A DNA stretch of 64,000 nucleotides from Acanthochromis polyacanthus. Lineage: Eukaryota > Chordata > Actinopteri > Pomacentridae. The stretch's first letter is position 1, and every line of letters begins with the position of its first letter. Where the stretch lies: positions 31,260,482-31,324,481 of the forward strand of contig NC_067126.1 in assembly GCF_021347895.1 (NCBI RefSeq), read 5' to 3'. Of the stretch, positions 36,058 to 48,440 are shown in pieces. The notes beneath the pieces were generated by a model. That model saw only the letters and a program-made list of their open reading frames with translations, searched no databases and had not been told where the DNA came from. A program made the position numbers and the translations under genes.

Positions 36058-37158
36058 TAACTCCTAAAATGTTCACAAACAGGGGCTTCTACACCTATAA
36101 GGTGATTTTCCAACCAGCTGCTACAAAAGTAGACACATGCTTTGAGAAAATATTATAATGAGACTCAGGATTCGAAGCCTTGACCTTCCTGTTTGCTCAA
36201 TTTTAGCACATTTCCCTAATCAACATCAGCCTCGGCGACCATAACCAGCCATAACAAGGTTAATCTGCGCTAGTTTTGATTTAAATCAGCCACTGTAACT
36301 ACACCACTACTCCTGTAGCCGGTGTTGTAGTTTAACATGGCTCCAGTGCCGCCCAGCAGGACTCCCCCTTTCCCTCACGACTGTGTGTAAAGCCGTGGGA
36401 GAGGACTGGGAACATTAATCCCTTCAAAGGAACAGATCTAATTCAAAATCTGCCGCTCCAAACTAGTTGAGAGGACAGTGATTGTTTCTGCAGGGAAGCC
36501 AGATAAAGATCAGAGAGTTTGAACTACAACTTCCATTTCTCCAGCTCTGTCACTAAAGTTTTTTTGGATGATATCTCATTTAAAACTGCATAGTTTTGCC
36601 TTCATTAAATGTTGAGAAACCAACCATGTCTTTGTGCTATAGTTCACCTGTGTTTTATTTAGATGCAGGAAACACTAATTGAGAGATCTCAAGTGCTGCT
36701 TTTGTCACCTGATTTAAAACAGAGGTTTCCTTAACATTACATGTTAGTTGCAGCTCATTTTAAAGCTCAACAAAGAGAAGGTGTTTTTGAAAAAAAATCT
36801 AAATTTGGAGTGAGGCTGTGATAAAACAACTGATTGAAATGAGTGAAGGGGAACTAAGCATTTAAATAATTCAGAGAGGGCATAATTAAGTGTTTAATGC
36901 TGTGTTGTAGTTCAAAGGCACAACAAAGAAATTAGAATTCAAATTAGAAATGTAAAAGAGATTCTTCCGAGATGGGAACTTTGTGTTGAGTCACTTGATT
37001 TTGGTTCTCTTTCCTCCATCAAACAGGCAGCTCTTGGAGATCTCCAGAGATAACAATGTCACATTGTCACATAGGGTTCTGCTACAAATCCTTAATTACA
37101 AAAAGAGGATCAGATGACTACAGCATCCAATACCGGGGTCTCCAGGCGGCATGGGGGT

Positions 37159-37383
37159 CTTTGATCAAGAAAATCCAATTATTTGTGTATATACATTTCC
37201 CACATAGTGATTACTTCATTAATTGTCCCGCCTTTATCTCCTCCCTTCCCAACCCCCCTAATAATCAGCTCCTTTATCCAGACCAACAAACACACCATAG
37301 GAGCTTTGTGGATTCAAAGGATTTGCTTTCCCCTCTCAAAGAGCCGCTATTCTTTGATGATTGGGCAGCGGCAAACTTCAAAG
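37159..37383. promoter_or_regulatory. TCF/LEF motif cluster upstream of SP5
   Basis: Four strict CTTTGWW matches occur within 225 bp: 37159-37165 (+), 37313-37319 (-), 37352-37358 (+) and 37377-37383 (-), plus a near match at 37335-37341 (-). The cluster lies 220-445 bp before the SP5 start codon. Further matches occur upstream at 36423-36429 and 36911-36917 (both -). SP5 is an established direct Wnt/beta-catenin target whose vertebrate promoters carry several TCF/LEF sites, so this is likely the Wnt-responsive element. A CCAAT-type ATTGG follows the third site (37360-37364). Confidence 0.75.
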
Positions 37384-37471
37384 TAATAAATCTTATTTCT
37401 GACTGGCTGGCGGCCCACCAAAGTCCTTATCAAATTCTAAGAAGTGATCCCTCACTCTTCAGATAGACCAA

Positions 37472-37500
37472 GGATATATCGGAGAGAGGAGCCAGCGCGC
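37472..37500 (+). promoter_or_regulatory. Possible TATA-like core promoter of SP5
   Basis: A ggatatatcg sequence about 130 bp before the start codon would place transcription start near 37500. The predicted leader then holds a short upstream ORF (ATG at 37536, stop 37551-37553). The TATA match is weak. Confidence 0.3.
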
Positions 37501-37603
37501 ACTGAAGACTCGCTCCGCAACATATTTGACTGCGAATGCACATATTTATCTAAATTAGCGCCTTTTTTTTATTTTTGTTTGTTTCCATCGAGAGGAGGAG
37601 GAC

Positions 37604-37654
37604 ATGGCAGCAGTGGCTGTACTGCGGAATGAAACACTACAGGCTTTTCTGCAG
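37604..37654 (+). CDS. SP5: SP5 coding exon 1
   Basis: Seventeen codons, [17 protein letters not shown], ending at ctgcag|gtttgt. The short first exon of an N-terminal peptide is a standard Sp5 feature. The ATG context is gaggacATGg. Confidence 0.93.
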
Positions 37655-38978
37655 GTTTGTGCGCAACTTTCTCCTCACTTTGACCACTTTGTGAACTTCT
37701 CATTGATTTATGTTTAAGAGATAAAAGTTTGATGGCGCAGTTGTTTTGTGATTCCGTTTACTGTTAGCGCCAACTTTTCTATTGGATTGGACGCATTTGC
37801 AACAATTTCACCACTCGGTTCGGTAATAAAAAAGTGTCAGGTTATTTGTTTTACCTCATAAATGGGTTAAATAACAGAGAATGTGTATGTCTGTTCTCCA
37901 GGACCGCACTCCCAACTCCTCTCCAGAGAACTGTAAACACTCTCCGCTGGCTCTCCTGGCTGCCACTTGTAACCGGATCGGGCACCACCACGGATCAAAC
38001 CCCACAGATTTCCTCCAGGTGCCCTACGATCCCACTCTGGGCTCCCCTTCGCGTTTGTTTCACCCGTGGACTAACGAGGGCAACCCTCAGAGCAGCCTGG
38101 CCGGCAACTCCACTTTCGGACTATCCTCCAAGCCCCAGCTGTCTGCGCACATCCAGAGCTCCTTCAGCTCGCACCACGAACTGCCCCTCACCCCTCCGGC
38201 GGACCCCTCGTACCCCTATGACTTCTCCCCGGTGAAGATGCTGCCCTGCTCCATGCAGTCCCTGCAGTCCACCTGCCCTCCCACCTACGTCCCGGCCGTC
38301 AGCTACGCAGCGCCGACCCCCATCCCGCCCGCGATGCCAAGTTTTGTCACGGGACCGTCCGGCCTTGTCCACCAGCAGCAGAGACAGTTGTCCCCAAACC
38401 CGGGGGAGGATATTCCGTGGTGGAGCCTCCAGCAGGGGAACCACGTCAGCCACTCGTCCTCCCTGGCCCCGCACCGCTTCCAGCTGCAGAGAGGTCTGGT
38501 TCTGGGACACTCGGACTTTGCGCAGTACCAGACGCAGATCGCGGCGCTGCTCCACACCAAGTCTCCGCTCGCCACTGCGCGGCGGTGCCGGAGGTGCAGG
38601 TGTCCGAACTGTCAGTCTTCCACGTCCAGCGACGAGCCGGGCAAGAAGAAGCAGCACATCTGTCACATACCAGGTTGCGGGAAAGTTTACGGGAAAACTT
38701 CTCACCTCAAGGCGCACCTGCGGTGGCACTCTGGGGAGCGGCCGTTTGTGTGCAACTGGCTGTTCTGTGGGAAGAGTTTCACCAGGTCGGACGAGCTGCA
38801 GAGACACCTGAGGACTCACACTGGGGAGAAGCGCTTTGTTTGCCCGGACTGCTGCAAGAGGTTCATGAGGAGTGACCACTTGGCAAAACATGTCAAAACT
38901 CACCAGAACAAAAAGAGCAAATGCCACGACAAGACACTCGATCACGTCAAAAGAGAGGACACGAGGAATATGTTGTAA
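37604..38978 (+). CDS. SP5: Transcription factor Sp5 (complete, two exons)
   Basis: Exons 37604-37654 and 37902-38978 join in phase 0 to give 375 residues. Exon 1 encodes [17 protein letters not shown], which matches the conserved Sp5 N-terminus and fixes the start; without it the open frame in exon 2 would falsely start inside the intron. Features: SP box [14 protein letters not shown] at 31-44, a Ser/Pro-rich middle region, Buttonhead box CRRCRCPNC at 246-254, and three C2H2 zinc fingers at 271-293, 301-323 and 331-351. Contact residues follow the Sp/KLF pattern (KTSHLKA, RSDELQR, RSDHLAK), predicting binding to GC boxes. Length is close to the usual 370-400. Sp5 is a nuclear Wnt target that acts mainly as a repressor and competes with Sp1-type activators. 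The Buttonhead box excludes the KLFs; the N-terminus and two-exon structure favour Sp5 over other Sp genes. Confidence 0.96.
37902..38978 (+). CDS. SP5: SP5 coding exon 2
   Basis: Follows the acceptor ctgttctccag and starts [20 protein letters not shown]. It carries everything from the SP box to the zinc fingers and stops with TAA after DTRNML. The exon is GC-richer than its surroundings, and this also opens long frames on the opposite strand, which are not genes. Confidence 0.97.
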   Translation, partial: DRTPNSSPENCKHSPLALLAATCNRIGHHHGSNPTDFLQVPYDPTLGSPSRLFHPWTNEGNPQSSLAGNSTFGLSSKPQLSAHIQSSFSSHHELPLTPPADPSYPYDFSPVKMLPCSMQSLQSTCPPTYVPAVSYAAPTPIPPAMPSFVTGPSGLVHQQQRQLSPNPGEDIPWWSLQQGNHVSHSSSLAPHRFQLQRGLVLGHSDFAQYQTQIAALLHTKSPLATARRCRRCRCPNCQSSTSSDEPGKKKQHICHIPGCGKVYGKTSHLKAHLRWHSGERPFVCNWLFCGKSFTRSDELQRHLRTHTGEKRFVCPDCCKRFMRSDHLAKHVKTHQNKKSKCHDKTLDHVKREDTRNML

Positions 38979-39405
38979 CAGTTCATCCGATCAGTAGACT
39001 TTAAATAGTGCAATACAGTCAGTCTGCATTAGTTATCCAGTGAGCTGCAGCTTAGAGGGAGTTCTGTTAATTCTGTTGGTTGATTTCTTACATCCTGACA
39101 ATAGTTTCTAACATTGCTGGTCTGTGTAGCACATTTTTGTATATATATAAAGTTTCATAAGTTAATTTGGGACCATGGAGGAAGCTCATAAGTTTGAATT
39201 CACTGTCTATATCATATCAAGGAAGACAAGTTTTCAACTTGTGTTTTGATCGTTGTCTTCGGTGGAAGATCTCACTCCCCTGTAAATTATATTTAATAGC
39301 TTTTGTTGAATGAAAGTGTCTGTTTTTGCTCCATATGGGGTGTTTTTAAAAAGCATGCTCTTGAAAAGATCTGCTATTGTTGATATGACCCAAATACTGT
39401 GTGAG

Positions 39406-39411
39406 AATAAA
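39406..39411 (+). terminator. Candidate polyadenylation signal of SP5
   Basis: AATAAA about 430 nt after the SP5 stop codon, a plausible 3' UTR length for this gene. Confidence 0.4.
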
Positions 39412-42400
39412 AGTTATAACATTTTCCCTCATCTCAGAAGAATTCATTTTAACGTCCCTCAGTTAGATGAGATGGATTACATTTCACCTGGAATAAGGTG
39501 TGTGTGCTTCGCCAACCGTTGCTGTTTGAAATCAACTCGTACATTTTCAAGCTTTTTGTTGAGTAAAAATTCAAAATCAGCAGCAAAAATGTAATATTTA
39601 GATTCCAGCTGTTGGTTCTGCTCAACAAAAGAAGCAATTTAACCAAAACTGAACACTGTTTGTTATTTTGGATGTTCTAGAAATGAAAGTAATTCCTTGA
39701 AAATTTCATTTTGTTCTGTTGTTTAACCTTTTGCAGAAAAAAATCAAGTCATCTTCAAGCGAGGATGGGGCTGAAGTTGGGATAGTGGGGGGTGTATTTG
39801 GAAATCTTCACAGGAATAATTGGAAAACAAATTTAGAATTTAGTGTGAGACAGGGAAGCATAGCTATGCAAGTATAATAATAATATAACATGAGGAATTC
39901 CTCTTCATCATGAGCGCTTCAAAGGTGCATTTACGTGACAATATCCTGAAATTTAATTTAGTTTAACTCCATACTTTATATTTCAGAATAGAAACTTTTT
40001 CTCCTTTCATAGAAAAAAAATCCAGAATTAAATTCAAACAGTTTGCTTTAAAAAAAAAGACACAGCTGAGCAACTTTTTCTCCACTGTTTGGTTATTTTT
40101 CTGCCATTTCAGTCAACTGTAGGGATGCTCTAATGTGTTAATGCACTCTTAATAGAGGTGTGTTATTTGTTCTTTTGCTTTGCAGTGACACTAGACTGAG
40201 ATCTGAGCCAATAACAAACTCTTATAGCTTTATTCGTGTTACAACAGGTGGCCGATGTGGATGTGCAGCAGGTTTTACTTTTGTGATTGAGTTAGTTTAG
40301 AGCTTTAATGGACACTTGATGACAGTCCGGTTGCATCTCTTTTGACCGAAAGTCTACATTATGTGCCATCTTCACCGCAGCAGTGCCTTGCTCAAAGACT
40401 TTTCACTCTGTTCTGTTTTCTACTGTTTGCAAGTATTTCATGTTGACTTCCTCCATCCATAATTTTTGTTTTGTGAGTGGGGATTTAAAGTGTTCTGAGA
40501 CTCTCTAACCTCGAGGCTCTTCCTTCCATGAAACTAATCAACGCACAGAAGCAGCGATGAACTCTTCAGACGTTTCTGAATGGTGACACAGTGATCCGAG
40601 CCTCCAGTTTAGTCTTTCAGTAAGTAACGCCACCGGTCACACTGCTGTCTGTCTGTCTTATGTGGGATCACTGAAAATGTCAGCATGAAAAGAAGGAGGG
40701 CTGCCATTCAGAGGAATGCTAAGCTGCGGTTCTCTGCCTCAACAGCGCCCCCTTTTGTAAGTTGCAGTGGTTTATTTGAGCAGATTGATGTTATTCTGAG
40801 AAATGTAGCTCATGACAGTAAGGTGAGATGATTATATTTATTCTCAAAGATCTGCTTCTGTTCTTTAGAAGCTTTAACATGTACACGTTTTTGGTGCACA
40901 TGTTCAAGTTGTACTGCCCAATCTTTATGATTGTAGGGTAAAGCTGCAAAGTTTTGCCCTTTTTTGCCCCAGTTTAGTTCACTTTATCATCCTGTACTGT
41001 TTTTATTTTATCTGTTGACTTCAAAATGCAACTATTGCAAATGCACCAAAATTCAAAATTCAGGATTTGGACGTGCCATCACTCTCAAACTGACGGACCA
41101 AGAGACGGAAGGTGAATATTAGCCTCAGATAAATACGCCATATGTGTTTCATTTATTCATCTGCTGTATGTAGAACAGGGTTTTTCCAAACTCAAAAGCC
41201 GAGAGTTGACCAAGCATGATTGGTTTGCATTTGTGGTGTCTTACTGGACAAAAATCTGGGCATTATTAGATCATTTGATAAACAAAACTGGTTTCAAAAT
41301 CTGTTTTTTCACTGTATTTGTTCACTTCTTATCATTGTTTCCTTTGGTGCCGGCTAAAATCTTCATCAAAAATTCATCCCAGCAGGAAAGCCCTTGCAGA
41401 ATAATAATATAAAGCAGATTCTTATGCTAGTTTTGTCTAAAATTTCTTTACATTTGTGATATTTGTGGCTCAAAAGACAACGGATTTAGATGGTCAATAA
41501 TTACAGACACACACTTAGAATTGTTTGTTTCAGTTTAATGCTGTTTTTATTTAGTGTTTTAAGCACATTTTGACACATTATTCTGCACTAACCTGTGATG
41601 TGTTTCTACATGTTCCAGTGAGCCTGTGAGTTATTTCCAGTTTTCTAAAGAATCTGCATGATATTAACATCACATTCATCACAGAGGGAGAAGAATGAGG
41701 GGAAGAAACTACAGCATAGGGTGAGATGTGACCATTTGAACTGTAAAGTCTTTATCCACATTTTATGATCCTATTATAAACGAAGCCTATGGATGGATGC
41801 GTTGAATGCTCCCAGGCTGGCTCCTCACAAAGGCTAAGATTTGGCTTCATTGTCCGAGATAGAGCGACTGTTCTTTAACTCTGCTGGAGGCCGCAATGCT
41901 TAGCTGTTCGCAGCGAACACATAATGTGTTGTGGCTTAAGTTTATTTTGCGAAACTGAATGAAGGGTTTAAAAACTTCTGAATTTTCTATTACCAATGCC
42001 CCGTCCGAATGGTACTCCAGTTTTTTCCTAACCTTCACTGTGATTTATAGAAAAACATTATTAGCATAGCTAATGCAGAGGATGTTAGTGTGTAAGTCAA
42101 CCCCCATTACAGAACATTTAGACATAGCATATAGATAGTTTCATTTACTGTGTTTATTCATAGAAATCAATCAAAGGCTGTTTTCACCCAGTGCTAGTGT
42201 TGTTTTTTATTTGACTTTTGGATTATTTATCCAAACTGAAATATGGCATGTTTGCTATCCACATTAGCTCATCGTTTTATTCGAATTTTTAATAACTTGT
42301 GTCTCATTTGTAGCTTTGAATGTCACATACACTTTATTTTGTACAGCTAATGATACATTTATGACAATTTTAAAAATAAAACTTCAGTTTGTTGTGTCTC

Positions 42401-44894
42401 ATTGTGGGAAAAATTGACCAGTTTGGTAAAATTACACAACAGTAGTATTAAAAAATGTCTTTAACACTGGGTCAAAACAGCACATATGTTATTAGTCAAG
42501 TAGCCCAGTTATTTGTAGTTTGGAAACATAAGGAATCATTATATAATCTAAATGGTCACAATCATGTGCTGTATTGCTCCATATTTTATATGAATAAGAA
42601 TTAATTTCTTCATTCATTCTTTTTCACTTTCAACGACAACTAACAGGATCCACTGATGAAGTCCTGAGGATGCAGCTTAAAGCTCCAGATACGTTCTAGT
42701 AAGTGGACTTTCAGTCAAAACCTGCTGCTAATCAAAATGGACTCGTGAGTTTTAAATAAATGCAGATTTAATTTTGTCTGTAAAGGACAAGTCACAGTGG
42801 ACAGTTAGTAAAAGCTTTACCACACATTTAACTCTCTGCTGTTACATTATGTTGGACACAATTCATGAAGAAAAAAGTAACTAAGAAAAAGTAACTTTGT
42901 GCAAAAAATTCAATGTAAAATAGATCTTAAAAGTGCATTTCCTATTTCAGTGACAGAAATATTGTGCAAACATTGATCACACTGTCAAAAATTAATACTG
43001 TTTAAGGAGGTTATCCCTAACTTATATGCGTTTATGCATTAATGGTGATGCTGTTATAATTGCATTGAACCATAAAAGTAGCCTCAGTCTGTTTTCATCA
43101 GACACGATCGTGCTTCACCTCACTTTGGCTCTGCAGAGGTTTAAAAAATAAAATCACTCGCTCACTGTGGCCTGAATGAATACCTGATGTCAACAACTCC
43201 GCTGCACTCAAAGGAGGATACTAATGTGCTGCCTGAAAATTTACAGCTGATGTTACATTTAGTTCAGCAAGTGGAGAAGGTTTATCTGGACATTTGATAG
43301 ATTCTGAACCTGTGAGCTGAAGTTAAACTGGCTGAATAACATCTTTCTTCTATTTTCAGTGCTTCTGTACCATTGAATATAGTGTGTTTACTGTTGTTTG
43401 TATGACAATGAGCCTTAGATAAGCAAGGATTTTAATCAAAACGGAGTCTAACCAGGAAGTTTATTGATTTATTAAACTTATCAAACCAAATTCTAATTAA
43501 CAAGCATCACATCATAAAACTGATTTATTTTTCAGCAATGATCTGTAACAGTTTTGTGGGTTGAAGACGGCACATTATGAAATTATGTCGGTGTTTTTCT
43601 AGATAGTAGGCCTCACTTGTTTGTTTCAACAGAAGTAAACATATTGAATACATCAAGAGAATTTGCACAATGACAAACATGGCTTAGATTAAAAATAAAT
43701 GAACTCAGGAATAACTACAAATCTTTGAACAAAACAATCAGAATATCCAAAGTGATTCCTAATTTCTACCCTGCAGCTACGTCTCTATGAATAAATGGAA
43801 AGATGCTTGCTGGCACCTGTAACCGCTGCAGAGTTATAGACGCTCTTTGAAGTGAACCACATAAGAGACTCGAGCTCAGCAGTTCTGCTCGTTCACAGTC
43901 GAGCTTTAAGTGTCTCTAGCTGCGAGAAGGTGATAGTGATTTTCATGTCTCACAGGAGACCCATTAAAACTACACCCAGTGGTTATATCAACACAACAGA
44001 CTCACTCAGTCGAAGACAATAAAGCTCATATTGGAGTGTAACCGGGATGACCTCACACTGCATCCCAGCCCATTTACAAAGCAGAACACCAGAACGTCCA
44101 TCTTGTTCTTTACCTAACACACAGATGTCCTTGCTTTACAGTTTCATGCACACATTCAGATTCATTTCCTGGTGTTAAATAATTTCTCTGATTCTAACCA
44201 GGCTTTTTTTCAGTCATTTACATTTTTATGAGAAAATTAAAGGATTGTACTTTTGTCCATTTTAATTGGCTCTTAAGGAAAAGGGGGTATTGGGTATTTA
44301 AACCATGAAAAATCCGTTAAATTGGATTCTAACTTTGACTTGTTATATCTAGACATATAAAAGTGTCGGGATAAAGAGGAAATTTCATGCCAGTTCTGAT
44401 TAAAATGGCAGCTCTTGAATGGAGATTTATGTGTCAGGGGTCAGACGGAGTCAGTCCCACGCTGGGATTTGTGTTTAATACATCAGTACACAGTGATTAA
44501 ACGTAATTAAAACATTTCCTCTGTAACTGATTCCCCCTTCTCTCCCTCTTTATACACAATATATAATTCATAAATACGTCTAGATGCAGATGAGCCTTAC
44601 GTAGCTGCTCAGTGCCACACATATAATACAACACAGCAAACACTTGACCCAGCTAAACCCTGCAGACTTATTTTATCCCCTCAGCGATCAGAAATCGACC
44701 TTGTTGTTATTTAATCCTTGACCCTCTTTGACTTTAGTTTGAGAGTTTGGTTTTTCCGAACCTCAAATGAACAAGGACTTTTCCTGTCTTTTAAAAAGTG
44801 AAATTTATTCATATTCTATCTGTGCCATCTCTCTACACTGAATCTGAAGTTAAATAAGAAGTTCATCACTGTTTTTGTGTGTACATTAAGCATA

Positions 44895-45030
44895 ACTTTG
44901 ACCAGCAGCTGTTAGCTTAGGCCTATAAAGATCAGAAACCACTAGTCTGACTTTGTCCAGGAACACGATCTGCCTCCCCAGCAACTCTAAAGCTCAGTAC
45001 AGTAAATAACATGTTTTAGGTTCCTGCATA
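44895..45030 (+). mobile_element. Degenerate teleost interspersed repeat
   Basis: The order of gcagctgttagcttaggcc, ataaagatcagaaaccac, ctgactttgtccagg and cagcaactctaaagctca matches a widespread teleost repeat with the phrases 'gttagcttagc', 'aaagactggaaac', 'ggctctgtccaaag' and 'cagcacctctaaagctca'. No coding sequence remains. Confidence 0.5.
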
Positions 45031-47779
45031 GGTTCCTCTGCTGCCTTAAAAATATGAATTCACTGACCTTAGAATTATCAGTAGGTTTAAAGTCATCATT
45101 CTGCAAACATCAAACATCAGAAGTTAACTAAACTTGAGAAAATAAACTCAGTAAACTTAAGATATTAAACTGAATTAATTGTTTAGTCACTGTTTACAGA
45201 CAAATTGCTTTCTTCTTGTATGTTCGTCATTGACATTAAATGAGTCAAAATATAATTTTCAAGTCCATGGGATATGTATTGCATACATTTTTATTAAAAT
45301 AAAAATAATGTTGTTATGTTCATTATGATCATGTTTTACAAATTCCATAATTATCTATTATGGAAATAATCATTTATTATGAAAAAATGACTGTATATCA
45401 CTAAAATGTCAAATAAATATTCCAATTTAGTAACATCACCTTCTAATTATCTAAACAATAATAAAATGAGCTTATTCAGAAATAGTTTCACTGTGTTCTT
45501 TTTATTAAGTTAAATAATCATGACAGATATTTCTTTTTTGGCAATATATCAGATTTTTATATGGAAAATAACTAATTGTATCTGTGTCCAAGAAATCACT
45601 TTCAACTAAGTTACCCATTACAAAAACACCTCTCAAGGAAGTGTGTTAATTCCAGATCACATGACCTGCTTTCACATGATGTCATTTCCTTCTGAAGAAA
45701 AGACTGGAAAGACTCCAAGGCTTCTGAGTTATTTAATATAAAGTAGTGTGGCGACTCAAATGTGGATTTATGGCATGTCAACAGGTTTACTACAATATCT
45801 TATGAATAACTTTAAATTTCAATTTAACTCAATTGTACATGTGATATTTAGAAGAATCTTTCTATAAAATGCCGCGTTGGTGTTTGGGTTATAGGCGGCC
45901 ATGTTGATTTTAGGCCTGAAAACAGCAAAAATGTCAGCAATGATACAAAAAGTCACGCAGATTATATATTGACCCAAATAATGAATGTATTTCATTTTGT
46001 TCATTATGATGACCAGAAACAACCACAACTTAATTTAATATCCAATAAGGACGCCACAGCAAGTTCCAATTCATGAATGTTTCTTCAAACTACAAAAACG
46101 AAAGGTAATTGGAATATTTATAAATTTAACATGGTCTCAACATGAGATATCAAAAGATGAATTAACTCATACATGTGCATTAATTTAATAAGATAAGACC
46201 TGCTGATTCCACTTAAATCCAGGTTTTACAGTCTAGAGACGCATAAAGGCAGAAAGTGTGTTTCCCAAAATTCCTTAAAAAACTTCAAAACATATTATTG
46301 ATTTCTTAGGGGGTTATTTTCTTTGTTTATAGTTGTTTATCGGTTGCTTTTTTCTGATTTAGCTAAATATTTTGAAAACTGAAGCCCTATTGTGTTGTGA
46401 TTGACAGTGAAACAACATGTGGTTTTCTCACAGAAGAAACAAAAAAGCTCTGCACAACATTTGTGCAGATGTGGCCGAGCTCAGTGAATATTTCTCAGAA
46501 AAAATAAATTCATTCAGTATATTTCCAGCAGACCTTAACCCATTTAAATGTTACATTTACAACTTTTTTTGCAGAAAAACGGACTGAGAAACACATTAGG
46601 AGCAAATGAAAAAATGAAGAATTGTAATAAATATTTTCTATTTGTCAGTACTATTATAAATACAAAGCAACTACAACTCAAAATGATACTGCACTACATG
46701 TATCAGCAAAACGTACTGAAAGTATCAGAGCTCCTCTCCGTTTAATACTCAAACTAACAGTACTAACGTTATAAAATTGGGTTTTTTGTTATTAATATTA
46801 ATACATTTGTGACTCAGCAGTTTGTTAAAGCTGCATCTAGTTGAATACCAGCAAGTTTTAACTGCTGTTGGGTGATTTAATCTAAAACAGTCAATTATAT
46901 CTTTAAGGTAATGATGCAGTTTATGAATTAAAGTAGTTAAATATGTCAGTAAGTAATCTCTAAAACTGTTGCTTATATGTAGTTGTGTAAAAGCCACAAT
47001 AATATAAACAAGTATAATACATGTACATGGTTTTGTTTAATGTACTTACTGTTGTCGCATACTGCAGGTTTATTGTCCTTACCATTATATATGATCATAT
47101 AGGATTTTTGTAATCCTTTAAGTACAAAAATAACACACATCAACTGGCTTTTTACAGAATTTTTCACAATAACAATCTTCAATGGAAAACTACAAACCCT
47201 GTTGTCCTGTTCCACATTTTTGTTCATGTTTAGCTTGTTTTCAGCAGCTCCTGGTGGCTAAATGTTACATTTTGTCTCACTACTGTGTGATATTGTCATG
47301 CAGTTTCTGCAGAATCACTGAAGGACATGCGTTATGGTGTAGAAGTAAGTTTAAAGTTAGTCTATTTCTGCTCACATCCTCTGAATTTTGGAATAGAATT
47401 AGCTAATTTATTCCATTTATATAATTTTGTTGTTTCTGTTTTGAATTTTCACACATTTCTAACTAAAAGCGCTGCAGAAGAGCATGTAGGGATGAGGTTG
47501 TGCAGAGAACAGTATGTAAATTGATGTGAAGTAGTGAGTGATAACTAGGAAACCTGAGCCAGCACTAACACAGTGACTGATATTTAAGTGCCAGTAATTA
47601 CAAATGAGTGAGTTTGTGATGTTTTGTCTGTTCTGTCTGCTCAAGGGTGGCGAGTTTGTAATATTTACTTATTCCTCTTTACATCCCAGTAGAAGATGTA
47701 TTGAGATTTTCAGATCTTTGTGTGTCACTAAAATAATTTCATTAGTTTTAGAATCTCAAAATGTCTTCCCACCAATCAA

Positions 47780-48440
47780 CATATAAAGTTGTGAGCAAAA
47801 CTTTAATACACTTATAAAGACTGTGTATGTCATGGAAGTATTGAGGTTCTGGTGACTTCTTATAACTCATAATTTTCTATGATGGAATCATTGCGTCTAT
47901 GTCACCATGAATGTATTTTGGTCCTTTCGTGAATATTAGAAATCATCTGGAAATATGACACATCTGCTGCTATACGTACAGCAACTTGAATTCTCACTTT
48001 TGGTGATGTAGAAAGTTGTGTTAAACAAATTTTCTTCATGACATGGCCTTTTAACTTCTCACGAGTGACTACTACATCTGCTGACTCCTCTAAGCCCATT
48101 TTAAATAGGATCCATTTGATTCACTAATCAGACTCAGCCACAAATGCTACAGTGGGAGGAGCTCAATACAGATCTGAAGTAACTAATCATTGACTTTAAC
48201 AAGTTAGTGACTTTGAGGCATTTCAAAGCAGCTACGAATCCCCAAATCATCTTTGCAAGCAACTGTTTAGAAAACACAAACTATCACCTGCTGCTTGAGA
48301 GACAGTTTGTCAGATGGTCCAAAGTCAACCAAGATCACCAAAAGCAGGTCAACTATGAAATAGAAGATGGTCTTAGTGTGTCAGCTGTGTTTTACACCAT
48401 TAGCTGAGAGGCTGCCATGCAAGATAGACGCCCTTCATCT
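47780..48440 (+). mobile_element. Degenerate Tc1/mariner-like element, 5' part with transposase fragment
   Basis: Between about 48225 and 48440 the sequence resembles the N-terminal DNA-binding region of a Tc1-family transposase, broken by stops and frameshifts. Recognisable pieces are KHKLSP near 48275, CQMVQSQPRS near 48310, and LRGCHAR near 48405, in the order expected for Tc1 elements. The catalytic DDE region is missing; the similarity ends where the GC-rich block begins. The upstream limit is uncertain. It is inactive. Confidence 0.5.

Larger units (their letters stand above)
26831..37020. other. Intergenic region between MYO3B and SP5
   Basis: I see no gene here. The longer open frames (for example 29641-30060) show no recognisable domain, no plausible splice partners and no coding composition. 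Contents: a percomorph repeat (28610-29052), a stretch at 29290-29640 with conserved-element character, a pyrimidine tract (33381-33480), the 34-bp inverted repeat pair (34561 and 36024), a CTG tract (34931-34950) and a 19-bp tandem duplication (35962-35999). In human this gap also holds non-coding RNA and enhancers, which I cannot detect from sequence alone. Confidence 0.6.

Noticed and set aside
36155..36190. tRNA B-box-like ggattcgaagcc
   Set aside because: No A box or foldable cloverleaf around it.
37881..37901. ATG at 37881 as the SP5 start codon
   Set aside because: It lies in the intron; exon 1 at 37604-37654 encodes the conserved N-terminus and splices in phase to 37902.
38121..38945. 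A 274-codon open frame on the minus strand over SP5
   Set aside because: It is a shadow of the GC-rich SP5 exon 2; the + strand frame encodes the zinc fingers.
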